This document shows, one piece after another, positions 53,014 through 61,012 of a stretch of DNA of 64,000 nucleotides; position 1 is the stretch's first letter, and each line of letters starts with the position of its first letter. Source of the DNA: Bacillota bacterium (GTDB lineage Bacteria; Bacillota; Bacilli; Paenibacillales; NBRC-103111); assembly GCA_023386955.1 (NCBI GenBank), contig JAEWIS010000060.1:1-64000 (forward strand). Reading direction: 5' to 3'. The translations under genes and the position numbers were made by a program. The notes below the pieces were generated by a model, which worked only from the letters and a program-made list of their open reading frames with translations, was not told the DNA's origin and searched no databases.

Positions 53014-53601
53014 TTACTGGCATATCGATGCCAGGTGCTTCTCCAGTACCTGCCGGGCGCGCCGGCTGTCCAGCCGTGCTCTGTCCAAGAGCATATGGAG
53101 CGCCAGGCCGTCAAGCACGGCGTACAGCCGCTCTGCCTCCAGGTCCAAATCCAGATTCTCCCGCAGCTTTCCTTCCCTCTCCAGATAGGCCAGCAGCCGG
53201 CCCATTCCTTCGTAAATCCCGTCATGCTGCGCATCGAATGCATCGGGGTTTGCCTTTTTCATATGGAAGGTAAACTCAAACCATACCTCCATTTCGGTGC
53301 GCCGCTCTTCATCCGTCGGGACCATCTCCAACAGAATGTTTAGCACCTTCCGGACAGGGGGCAAGTCCATCTGATGCACCTGTTGGATGCGGGCGGATAC
53401 ACGGTCCTTCACAACTTGCATCACAAATACCAGCAATTGATCCTGATCGGGAAAATAATGGCGCAGCGCGCCGGGGGACAAGCCTGATTCCTGGGCAATA
53501 TTCCGCACACTAACCCCCTTTATGCCCTTCTGCTTGACAACCCGCCAGGTGGCTTCGGCAATCTCCAGCTTTCTTTCGGAATGATCGACTATTTTTGGCA
53601 T
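53014..53601 (-). CDS. TetR/AcrR family transcriptional regulator
   Basis: A 195-residue repressor-type protein. Residues 8-55 form the TetR DNA-binding domain (RKLEIAEATWRVVKQKGIKGVSVRNIAQESGLSPGALRHYF). The C-terminal ligand domain (residues 75-190, including MEVWFEFTFHMKKANP) resembles TetR_C_6 of PsrA/BetI-like regulators. It is divergent from a membrane-protein gene, with a 150-base A/T-rich region between, and may control it. The 3' end abuts the GNAT fragment. Confidence 0.92.
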   Translation of the reverse strand: MPKIVDHSERKLEIAEATWRVVKQKGIKGVSVRNIAQESGLSPGALRHYFPDQDQLLVFVMQVVKDRVSARIQQVHQMDLPPVRKVLNILLEMVPTDEERRTEMEVWFEFTFHMKKANPDAFDAQHDGIYEGMGRLLAYLEREGKLRENLDLDLEAERLYAVLDGLALHMLLDRARLDSRRARQVLEKHLASICQ

Positions 53602-53751
53602 ACCGTTATTGTAGCAAATTCAGCGGCTTTATAATATCCTTATTTAGTACAGTTGTGTTATTTAAATTGTGGTGATATACTTTTGTTGCTTAGCCCAGAG
53701 CGTGTTTGCAAACACGCCCTAACAAATCTATTTAGGGGAAGGGGCCATACA

Positions 53752-54306
53752 ATGAACGGTGTCGCCTGGATCATTGTGGTGTGTGAAATTGCTTTTTGGG
53801 TTGTCATCGCCTTGGGGCTTGCGGCCAGGTATTTGCTGCGGTTATCTAAGCTTGGCATGACATTGTTGGCTCTAACGCCTCTGATTGATTTGATTCTGCT
53901 GGCGGTTACGGGATGGGATTTGTATCATGGGGCCCAAGCGACTACAGCCCATGGAATTGCCGCCGTATATATAGGCGTTTCCATCGCATACGGCAAAAGA
54001 ATGATCGCCTGGGCAGATAGCCGCTTCCGCTATTATGTCGCCAAGCAGGGGGAAAAGCCGTCCAAGCTGTACGGGTATGCTTACTCCCGCGATTATCTGA
54101 AGGGGTGGGTGCTCCATTTGCTGGCTTATGCCATCGGTTGCGGTCTGCTGTTGGCCATGGTGTATATGGTGCAGGACAGCTCGCGTACGGAAGCTCTCAA
54201 TCAGATCATCCGTCTTTGGTCGGCTGTGCTGGGGATTGACCTGGTTATTGCCGTGTCCTACTTGGTTTGGCCTCCCAAGGCATCCGGCGAGAAGCAATCA
54301 TCCTGA
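53752..54306 (+). CDS. Polytopic membrane protein (YmcC-like)
   Basis: A 184-residue integral membrane protein with about five helices: WIIVVCEIAFWVVIALGLAARYLL, TLLALTPLIDLILLAVTGWDLYHGA, GIAAVYIGVSIAYG, LLAYAIGCGLLLAMVYMV and VLGIDLVIAVSYLVWP. It resembles B. subtilis YmcC as I recall it, but no function is known. The ATG at 53752 has GGGGAAGGGG upstream; the 33-codon extension is not supported. The divergent TetR gene is a possible regulator. Confidence 0.75.
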   Translation: MNGVAWIIVVCEIAFWVVIALGLAARYLLRLSKLGMTLLALTPLIDLILLAVTGWDLYHGAQATTAHGIAAVYIGVSIAYGKRMIAWADSRFRYYVAKQGEKPSKLYGYAYSRDYLKGWVLHLLAYAIGCGLLLAMVYMVQDSSRTEALNQIIRLWSAVLGIDLVIAVSYLVWPPKASGEKQSS

Positions 54307-54318
54307 TTTTCGATGGCG

Positions 54319-54735
54319 TTATTTCCCCTTACTCTCGAGCGCATCCTCCACTCCCTTAAGAAAGGCTTTGGAGGTCAGGGTTGCGCCGCTGATGGTATCC
54401 ACCTGCAGAGATTGGGCTTGAATAACCCTGCCGAATAATTCCTCCGTGAATTCAGGAGGTTTTTTCTCCCTTTGTTCCAAAACCTGAATGTCCGTTACTT
54501 TCCCCGAGGATACAGTGACCTGGATTTTGTTGGCTCGCCACTTGTACTTGCCTCCCTGATATCCGCCGGTATAGGTGCCGTCACGAAGGCTTTTGAAGCT
54601 GACGGCTTTGATCGGGATATTCCGTGCTTCCCGCCGTTCACCCTCCGTAATAAGCAGCGCACCTCCCAAACCTCCCACAATGACCACTATCACAATGCCT
54701 GCAATCAGCAATTTGCGTTTCCCCTTTCGCTTCAT
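54319..54735 (-). CDS. Membrane-anchored FMN-binding domain protein
   Basis: A 138-residue protein with one N-terminal helix (LLIAGIVIVVIVGGLGGALLI) and a single extracytoplasmic FMN-binding domain of the NqrC/RnfG type. The DTISGATLTS motif near residue 115 contains the Ser/Thr that receives FMN through a phosphoester bond made by ApbE. AAGGAGG precedes the ATG. It lies 14 bases downstream of the apbE gene, its probable modifying enzyme. It may act as a small electron carrier at the membrane surface. Confidence 0.9.
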   Translation of the reverse strand: MKRKGKRKLLIAGIVIVVIVGGLGGALLITEGERREARNIPIKAVSFKSLRDGTYTGGYQGGKYKWRANKIQVTVSSGKVTDIQVLEQREKKPPEFTEELFGRVIQAQSLQVDTISGATLTSKAFLKGVEDALESKGK

Positions 54736-54749
54736 ATTCGTTTTCCTCC

Positions 54750-55730
54750 TTATATTCCTTTAAGGATGCTGGCTGTGATGCCCTTATTGGTCTGAAAGGA
54801 GCCCACAAGGTCTGCAGTAACATAAACATGGAGGTCCGTATCAACCAGAACCGCTCCGGCTCCGGGGAAATGCTTAAGAAGCTCAAGCCCCTTTTCCCTG
54901 CCGGCCACAAAAAGAATCGTAGATAAGGCATCCGCCGCTGTGGCGCTGTCAGCTACTACAGTTGCACTGATCAGCCCGGACTCTGCCGGAAAGCCGGTGC
55001 GGGGGTCCAGGATATGATGCCGTCTTTTGCCCCCGCGGTCTATAAAGTACCGCTGGTAGTCGCCGGAGGTGACTACAGCCTTGCCGTCCACGGCAACAGC
55101 CCCGATTAGCTCCTGTTCCCGCCGGGGATGCCTTATTCCCACGCTCCATAAGGCTCCATCAGGCTTTCTCCCCAGAACGGCCACCCCTCCGCCGATATTG
55201 GTGTAAGCGGAGAAAATGCCGAAACCTCTGAACGTCTCCAAAAACCGGTCGCTGGCATACCCCTTACCGATTCCCCCCAGGTCAAGGGACTGCCCTTCTT
55301 TGCGGAGAGCGGCTGTTTGCGCACGGGAGCTGAGGATGAGGTTATCATGACCGATCAGCGGAAGAAGCTGCTTAATCCTTGCTTCTCCGGGAATATCCGT
55401 GGAGTTCTTGTAATTCCACAGTCTGACCAAAGGCCCGATGGTAATATCGAATAACCCCTGGCATTGTTTTGAGAATTCCGCGGCTTGAGCCAGCACCTCG
55501 AAGGTGGCAGAGCTTACAGGTTCCGACCGGAGGCCGGCAGCCCGGTTGATTCTGCTGAATTCACTCCCGTTTTCAAAACAGCTTAATAAGCTTTCCAACT
55601 GGACGGCCTCGTCTTCCACAGCCCGGAGCGCCTCCTCGGCATGTTCCCCAAAGACCCAGTGGGTGATATCCATGTCCATCCCGAAACGGGTGGAGCGGGC
55701 TTGTCCAATCCGTCTTGGATAATTTTCCAA
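54750..55730 (-). CDS. apbE: FAD:protein FMN transferase
   Basis: ApbE attaches FMN to Ser/Thr of FMN-binding domains. The 326-residue product has FGMDMDITHWVFG (family AMGT region), CFENGSEFSRIN, LFDITIGPLVRLWNY, SLDLGGIGKGYASDR, TNIGGGVAVLG, HHILDPRTGFPAE and DSATADALST, including the FAD and magnesium ligands. No signal peptide or lipobox is present, although ApbE proteins usually act outside the cytoplasm. The start is TTG at 55730, five codons after a stop and without a clear ribosome site, so the N-terminus is uncertain. It heads a unit with the FMN-binding gene. Confidence 0.9.
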   Translation of the reverse strand: MENYPRRIGQARSTRFGMDMDITHWVFGEHAEEALRAVEDEAVQLESLLSCFENGSEFSRINRAAGLRSEPVSSATFEVLAQAAEFSKQCQGLFDITIGPLVRLWNYKNSTDIPGEARIKQLLPLIGHDNLILSSRAQTAALRKEGQSLDLGGIGKGYASDRFLETFRGFGIFSAYTNIGGGVAVLGRKPDGALWSVGIRHPRREQELIGAVAVDGKAVVTSGDYQRYFIDRGGKRRHHILDPRTGFPAESGLISATVVADSATAADALSTILFVAGREKGLELLKHFPGAGAVLVDTDLHVYVTADLVGSFQTNKGITASILKGI

Positions 55731-55779
55731 TGGAAGGGGAGATTAGCCTTAACTCTATTCCAAGTCGGGAGTGGTTACG

Positions 55780-56307
55780 ATGCTGAATAAAATCATCTTA
55801 TGGAGTTCATTTTTGGGTCCATGGCTGACCTTGTTTTTTATGAAAAAGGATGCAATCAAGCGGTACATGCCCGTAACGGTGTTTACCGCTTTAATGGCAA
55901 CAATCACATCGGAAATCGCCTACACCTATTCGTGGTGGAAGCATACCGATGTGATCGTTCCATGGGGGCATATTACCAATCCCTCATTTATTTACGGCTT
56001 GTTTTCTGTGCTGACCATCTGGATTTTTTATTTTACTTACCGGAGCTTTTGGTTGTATCTGACCGTCAATATTGTGTTTAATGCCTTCCAATGGTTTTTT
56101 CTCATCCGGTGGACCTTTGTGGCGTTGGGGATTTTTGAGTATGTGAATATAACTCCCTTTCAGGTTTTCGTGATGGGAATCTTCCAGGCGCTGCTGATCT
56201 ACGGATATCATAAATGGCAGGAGGGGATTTTTCGAAGGGAGGGGGCTCCTGACTCAGATGGAGAGCTGCATATTAAGCTTCCGGAATGGAGGTCCAAGGC
56301 CAAATGA
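55780..56307 (+). CDS. CBO0543-like membrane protein
   Basis: A 175-residue integral membrane protein with about five aromatic-rich helices (IILWSSFLGPWLTLFFM, MPVTVFTALMATITSEIAYTY, FSVLTIWIFYFTYRSFW, LTVNIVFNAFQWFF, VFVMGIFQALLIYGY). It resembles the CBO0543 family of Firmicutes, which has no known function. The ATG at 55780 follows CGGGAG by eight bases. It is divergent from the apbE gene. Confidence 0.75.
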   Translation: MLNKIILWSSFLGPWLTLFFMKKDAIKRYMPVTVFTALMATITSEIAYTYSWWKHTDVIVPWGHITNPSFIYGLFSVLTIWIFYFTYRSFWLYLTVNIVFNAFQWFFLIRWTFVALGIFEYVNITPFQVFVMGIFQALLIYGYHKWQEGIFRREGAPDSDGELHIKLPEWRSKAK

Positions 56308-56317
56308 TGCAACCCGC

Positions 56318-57049
56318 TTATTTAATCGGCCCGAAGGTAGGCTCTGTTCTCAAATAGTAATTGGTCCGCACCTCAGCTGCCCAGTTGGCCAGAACCTCCC
56401 GCCATTGGACGCTGCTGAAGAAATCCTCCACGGACTGGTTATCGGAATCCCACTCCACGAAGATGTTGAGTGGGGTAATTCCGCCTGCCCAGATTCCGTT
56501 GCCTACATCAGTGCCTCTCTCGCGGACCAACAGAATGGGAAGACCAAATTGGAAGGCCATGGAGGGTTCGATTTGCAGATATACGGACCCTTCCCAGAAG
56601 GGCGTGGTGGTCGGCGCCGGACCTACATTGCTCTTGATAAACTGGGCATAGAACCGCCGGAAGTTAATTGCCAGCAGCCCGTAGCTGGACATCACCAGAC
56701 GGCGGATGCTGGTCAGGATGGTTTCCGGGTATTGCTCACTTTCAGGCAGGGTGCGGGGAAATAGCAGCGCCTCCTCGATCTCCTGGATCAGGCGGTCCAA
56801 AAACTGCTGCTGCAGGCTGTTAAGAGAGTTGGTGGTGCTCAAAAAAATGGGAATCCGGAATGCGCGGTCCACATATTCGGACAAGTGGGCGGATACAGTT
56901 TCTCCCACCACTCTCGAACCGGAAGGAATGCTGGAGATGGAGGGTTTATCCACGCTCAACACAGAGGAAGACCGCGCCGCAGCGGCTTGGGCAGAACGCT
57001 TCTTAACAGGGATCGGCTGGGACTTCCCTTTGGTTTTTTGAATACTCAT
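56318..57049 (-). CDS. Predicted TIR/deoxyribosyltransferase-like nucleotide-processing protein
   Basis: A 243-residue soluble protein. After a basic, Ala/Ser-rich N-terminus of about 60 residues, the pattern IPIFLSTTNSLNSLQQQFLD, then IEEALLFPRTLPES, ILTSIRRLVMSSYGLLAINFRR and finally IEPSMAFQFGLPILLVRERG matches the Rossmann-like core shared by nucleoside 2-deoxyribosyltransferases and TIR-like proteins. The Glu of IEPSMAFQFGLP sits where the catalytic Glu is expected. In related bacterial proteins I recall the same layout (WNQIEAAMAYQLGLPLLL). A role in cleaving NAD or nucleotides, perhaps in defence, is inference. It stands alone. Confidence 0.55.
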   Translation of the reverse strand: MSIQKTKGKSQPIPVKKRSAQAAAARSSSVLSVDKPSISSIPSGSRVVGETVSAHLSEYVDRAFRIPIFLSTTNSLNSLQQQFLDRLIQEIEEALLFPRTLPESEQYPETILTSIRRLVMSSYGLLAINFRRFYAQFIKSNVGPAPTTTPFWEGSVYLQIEPSMAFQFGLPILLVRERGTDVGNGIWAGGITPLNIFVEWDSDNQSVEDFFSSVQWREVLANWAAEVRTNYYLRTEPTFGPIK

Positions 57050-57162
57050 CTTAACAGCCCCTACTCACCCGATTTAGCATACGCAGGCAGCATATGCACA
57101 ACCGCCCATGGGCGTTACATGGGAGATAGGCGCGAGAGAAGGAGGGCAACCAAAAATGGAAA

Positions 57163-58152
57163 TCATTCTTTGTGAAGCATGGCTGCCAGATCCTTGCCGG
57201 TTTGGATAACATCCCGGGCAATATTGCTGAGGATGATGATGGTGATCTTGCTTTGTGGGAACTTCATAAATAAAGAATAAAATCCCGTTACTCCGCCGCT
57301 ATGCTGAATCATAGGACCGAACGGAGTGCTTTGGATAAACCAACCAAATCCATATGGGATAGATGCCCCTCCTGCTGTAAACATCTGTTCCACGAGGGTT
57401 TTGCTTAGAATGGCGTTGGCTTCTAGCCCATAATTCCATAGCAGCAAGTCTTCTACAGTGGAGATGATAGAGCCGGCAGCATAGGCGTTGGAAGCGTGAA
57501 AGAACGGGGCCTTCACGAGCGTGTGGGCTTCGTCATATTCGTATCCGGTTGCAAAGAGGGGGTCATCCTTAAAAGGGACCTCCACCTCTGTGCTGTTCAT
57601 GCCCAAGGGTTTCAGCAGATGATCACGGATGATCTCGGAATACGGCCTATCGGTTAGTTTTTCCATAAGCATCCCAAGTAGAACATAACCGGAGTTGCAG
57701 TAAGTAAATTGTGTGCCCGGTTCAAAGTTCAGCTCCTTGACGCAAAATCTGGCGGCTAATTCCTTAGGCGATACAGCATGCTGCACCCATTCTTTCATAA
57801 GGGGACTATCGGTATAATTGGATATACCTGAGGTATGGTTCAGGAGGTGGCGGACAGTTATTCGGTCCCCGCCGATTTGCCGGGGGAAATAAGGGCCGAT
57901 TGGATCATCCAGCCCAATTCGGCCTTGGCCAACCCATTGAAGTACAGCTGCCGCTGTAAAGGATTTGGTGACGGAGCCGATTCTGAATTTAGTTTTGCTT
58001 ATATTGGGAATCTCTTGCTCCACATCCGCCATCCCGTAGCCGGAGGAAAGAATGGTTTCGCCCTGCTTTGTCAGAAGGACCGATCCGGAAAAGGTCCCCC
58101 TCTGCGTCAATTCTTCCAGCAAAGAATGGATGATTGAAGTCTGATCAGCCAT
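57163..58152 (-). CDS. Beta-lactamase-fold serine hydrolase
   Basis: A 329-residue class C beta-lactamase/PBP4-like enzyme. The catalytic SxxK is SVTK in FRIGSVTKSFTAAAVLQ near residue 60, the second motif is YCN in FTYCNSGYVLLGML near residue 151 and the third is HSGG near residue 285. No signal peptide is present, so it is probably cytosolic, which argues against a role in peptidoglycan and for an esterase or peptidase. AGGCGGAGGGG precedes the ATG. It is 16 bases downstream of a small DNA-binding protein gene, and the two likely form one unit. Confidence 0.9.
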   Translation of the reverse strand: MADQTSIIHSLLEELTQRGTFSGSVLLTKQGETILSSGYGMADVEQEIPNISKTKFRIGSVTKSFTAAAVLQWVGQGRIGLDDPIGPYFPRQIGGDRITVRHLLNHTSGISNYTDSPLMKEWVQHAVSPKELAARFCVKELNFEPGTQFTYCNSGYVLLGMLMEKLTDRPYSEIIRDHLLKPLGMNSTEVEVPFKDDPLFATGYEYDEAHTLVKAPFFHASNAYAAGSIISTVEDLLLWNYGLEANAILSKTLVEQMFTAGGASIPYGFGWFIQSTPFGPMIQHSGGVTGFYSLFMKFPQSKITIIILSNIARDVIQTGKDLAAMLHKE

Positions 58153-58168
58153 AATAACCCCTCCGCCT

Positions 58169-58408
58169 CTATTTTTTTGTGAAATAAGAAGATATGATAG
58201 ATCTCAGCACTTCCGATTGGGAGGTGTTGTTCTCCGTACATACGGCTTGAAGCGTTTCCCACAGCTCCTCTGGCAACGTCAGGGAGACCTTTTTGGTGAT
58301 GCCCAGCCGCTTCCTTCCCGCGCCCTCCCGCGCCCCTCCCTTATTAAAAATCATGCTGAGCTGACCGTCATTCCGGGGAGTTCCAAGCTTAATCTTTTCA
58401 TTGTCCAT
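58169..58408 (-). CDS. Small DNA-binding-like protein with GGAREGAGRK motif
   Basis: A 79-residue basic protein. The central GGAREGAGRKRLG is a motif found at the N-terminus of many phage and plasmid DNA-binding proteins. The C-terminal 45 residues (KKVSLTLPEELWETLQAVCTENNTSQSEVLRSIISSYF) look like a ribbon-helix-helix fold. It could regulate itself and the downstream serine hydrolase gene. Two GTG codons at 58420 and 58417 are alternative starts; the ATG at 58408 has GTGG upstream. Confidence 0.75.
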   Translation of the reverse strand: MDNEKIKLGTPRNDGQLSMIFNKGGAREGAGRKRLGITKKVSLTLPEELWETLQAVCTENNTSQSEVLRSIISSYFTKK

Positions 58409-58511
58409 TTTTTTCACCACTTTGAATTAGGTTTCTTAAATCAATTTATGTATATTGCTATTGTAGCATGCTCAGGTAAAATAAGGAAGAAGAAAGGCGG
58501 CGGTTGATCCG

Positions 58512-59168
58512 ATGAGACCCACCGAAGCTCAAGAGAGCATTATGATTGTGGCTGAGCAGTTTGCCAAATCCGAGTTGGAGCAGGATCCTACAGGCCACGA
58601 TTGGTGGCATGTTCACCGGGTTGACCAAATGGCCCGCAGGCTTGCCGAAAGCGAAGGTGCGGATCTTTTTATATGCGTTGTATCTGCACTGCTGCATGAT
58701 GTGGCCGATGAGAAGCTGAATGAATCCAAGGAGGCCGGTCTGCACAAGGTTAGCAGTTGGCTGGAACGGCAGCCCATGGAGGATGAAGAGCGGCGGCACA
58801 TTATGGAGATTATCTCCACCATGTCATATAATGCAGGCGCCAATCCGCCCATGCGGACGATAGAGGGAAAGGTGGTCCAGGATGCGGACCGGCTGGATGC
58901 CATCGGGGCTATTGCCATTGCCCGGACCTTCCTGTATGCAGGCTGGATCGGGCATCCCATCTATGATCCGCAGATTGCACCCCGCGATTCCATGAGCCCC
59001 AAGGCATATCGCCAGGAAAAAAGCACGGCCATCAATCATTTTCCCGAGAAGCTGCTGAAGCTGAAGGGGCTCATCAATACGGCCTCGGCCAAGCCGATCG
59101 CAGAAGAGCGGCACCGGTTTATGGAGCAGTATCTGGAGCAATTCCACTTGGAGTGGGATGGCAAGTAA
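58512..59168 (+). CDS. HD-domain phosphohydrolase (YpgQ/YedJ type)
   Basis: A 218-residue metal-dependent hydrolase. HDWWHVHRV supplies the first His, ALLHDVADEK the His-Asp pair, and VQDADRLDAIGAIAIART the last Asp, the arrangement of the YpgQ/YedJ branch. B. subtilis YpgQ hydrolyses nucleoside triphosphates. The start has an AGGCGGCGG site. The following GNAT gene begins 20 bases after its stop, and the two are likely co-transcribed. Confidence 0.92.
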   Translation: MRPTEAQESIMIVAEQFAKSELEQDPTGHDWWHVHRVDQMARRLAESEGADLFICVVSALLHDVADEKLNESKEAGLHKVSSWLERQPMEDEERRHIMEIISTMSYNAGANPPMRTIEGKVVQDADRLDAIGAIAIARTFLYAGWIGHPIYDPQIAPRDSMSPKAYRQEKSTAINHFPEKLLKLKGLINTASAKPIAEERHRFMEQYLEQFHLEWDGK

Positions 59169-59188
59169 CAAAGGGGAGGCAGACAGAG

Positions 59189-59617
59189 ATGATAAGAAGT
59201 ATGGAAACGGCCGATTTGGACCGGGTTATGGAAATATGGCTGGAAGCCAACCGGCAGGGGCATCCGTTTATCCCCGATTCGTATTGGGTGGATCATGTTC
59301 CGCTGGTTCGGGAGCTGCTGCCCCAGGCGGAGGTTTGGGTGGAGGAGACGGAAGGGGCTATCGGCGGTTTTATCGGGATCGTGGAGGGCGGGTTTGTGGC
59401 AGGGCTTTTTGTTGCGGTAAACCGCCAATCCTTCGGAATCGGCAAGGCTCTGTTGGAGCATGGCAAGGCGCGTTACTCCGTGCTGGGCCTGCATGTTTAC
59501 GCCGAGAACGAAAAAGCGGTCCGGTTCTACCGGAAGAACGGATTTGTGCAATCCGAGGAAATGGTCAACGAGGATACGGGCCACCGGGAATATGCGATGA
59601 ACTGGAGCAGGGCATAA
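59189..59617 (+). CDS. GNAT family N-acetyltransferase
   Basis: A 142-residue acetyltransferase. The CoA loop is NRQSFGIGKALLEHGK and the C-terminal motif is LHVYAENEKAVRFYRKNGFVQSEE. The N-terminal MEIWLEANRQGHPFIPDSYW is typical of the YjaB/putative acetyltransferase group. AAAGGGGAGG lies upstream of the ATG at 59189; the open frame beginning 12 codons earlier overlaps the HD gene. Substrate unknown. Confidence 0.9.
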   Translation: MIRSMETADLDRVMEIWLEANRQGHPFIPDSYWVDHVPLVRELLPQAEVWVEETEGAIGGFIGIVEGGFVAGLFVAVNRQSFGIGKALLEHGKARYSVLGLHVYAENEKAVRFYRKNGFVQSEEMVNEDTGHREYAMNWSRA

Positions 59618-59677
59618 GGTCATGCAGTAGGAAAAAGAGCACCTCCCACTTGGCGGGCAGCGCTCCTTTGTTTACAT

Positions 59678-60862
59678 TTATTCCTCAGGCTCGTGGTACT
59701 CAGGGTCCGATACATAGATCATAACCTCATTGTCCCCATCCTCGGTTAGCTGCTCCGGATGACGAGCTTCACCTCTGACATGGAATGAATCTGCGCCGGA
59801 CACATCCAAAATGACCTTGCCCGCCCCGTATATCAGCTGCTCGTGGTTGTATTTGACGGTATGGCCGTTAATGGTGACGTATACGTCCAGAATCTGCCGC
59901 GACTCAATTCGGAGTGCAGTCTTGGTCAGGCGTGTTCCCGGGTTGTGGGCCCAGGAGGGGGATTCACTCAGCACAATCGTCTCTTCGGGAAGCGAGTAGT
60001 ACAGGTTGGTCCCGAAGCCGGTGGAGCTTCCGGGAGTCAGGTACGACCCGGATATGTATTCTTCCGGCTCTACGTAAGCGTAATCCTCTCCAGCCGCCTT
60101 AGCCATACGGTTCAGGATGGTGACCATTTCGGCCCGGGTAACTGGAGCCTGCGGCCGGAACAGCCCGGCTTCATCTGCGGTCATAATGCCTAACCGGGTG
60201 AAACGGTACAGCGCCTCAGCCTTTACATAATCGAAGTCTCCGGCCCAACCTAGCCCATAAGCGGGGTCGTTCACCAGAAGCAGCTCCGGCACCAGAGAGG
60301 AGTAGCGGGGATTGCTCGTTTCATATTCATCGTAAGAAGCAAATTGGCGCTGGGGGATATCCTTGATCCGGCCCAGCTCCTTGGCGGTATCGGCTGCTGT
60401 AACGGATTCGGGGCCATCCATACCGCTGAACAGGGCATCCAGAACGATCAGCACATCCCACCGGGACATTTGCTTTTCCGGCTGGTAGCTGTAGGTGTAG
60501 TCGTCACTCTGCACATCAGCTGCATACTCGGGGTAAATGGTGCTGTACAGCTCGGCGAACTCCTTAAAGGCCCAATGGTTCTCCGGCACGCCGGGAATGG
60601 TTTCGGGTTTGGGGTTGCGGAGCAGGGGGAACAGGCGGTATACCATTACGGTAAACTGGGCTTTGGTCACCGGCTGGCTCGGCTGAAAGGTGCCGTCCGG
60701 AAATCCCGTAAGAATGCCTTTACGGTTCATTTCGTCAATGGAGGGTTTGGCCCAGGTGTACTGGGGGTTGGTATCCACGTCGGAAAACCCGGCCAAAGCG
60801 GGTGACATCCAGGCAGCCGACAAAAGGGCGAAGGCGGTAAAGGTTAACAGAAGCTTTTTCAA
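59678..60862 (-). CDS. Secreted SLH-domain protein
   Basis: A 394-residue exported wall protein. The signal peptide (LKKLLLTFTAFALLSAAWMSPALA) precedes an SLH domain (FSDVDTNPQYTWAKPSIDEMNRKGILTGFPDGTFQPSQPVTKAQF). A second, diverged SLH-like segment and a third (YVKAEALYRFTRLGIMTADEAGLFRPQAPVTRAEM) follow, so three SLH units anchor the protein to wall polymers. The last 120 residues are beta-rich and unrecognised. The start is TTG at 60862, nine bases after AAAGGAG; the open frame extends 35 codons further but has no signal peptide there. Confidence 0.85.
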   Translation of the reverse strand: MKKLLLTFTAFALLSAAWMSPALAGFSDVDTNPQYTWAKPSIDEMNRKGILTGFPDGTFQPSQPVTKAQFTVMVYRLFPLLRNPKPETIPGVPENHWAFKEFAELYSTIYPEYAADVQSDDYTYSYQPEKQMSRWDVLIVLDALFSGMDGPESVTAADTAKELGRIKDIPQRQFASYDEYETSNPRYSSLVPELLLVNDPAYGLGWAGDFDYVKAEALYRFTRLGIMTADEAGLFRPQAPVTRAEMVTILNRMAKAAGEDYAYVEPEEYISGSYLTPGSSTGFGTNLYYSLPEETIVLSESPSWAHNPGTRLTKTALRIESRQILDVYVTINGHTVKYNHEQLIYGAGKVILDVSGADSFHVRGEARHPEQLTEDGDNEVMIYVSDPEYHEPEE

Positions 60863-61012
60863 GATCGCAAACTCCTTTTTGTATGATGTCTGGAGATTCG
60901 ACAAAAGGGTATCCAATTCGTCAGGTTCCAGCAGAGCTAGTGTAGCAGATAAATAGAGGCTGTGCATTGAAAAAACTGGAAAGCACTAGCAAATTTCCGG
61001 GAGGGTTTGAGC

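Noticed and set aside
53014..53273. Continuation of the GNAT frame across the tetR gene
   Set aside because: The residues after codon 28 have no GNAT resemblance and are antisense to well-recognised TetR codons.
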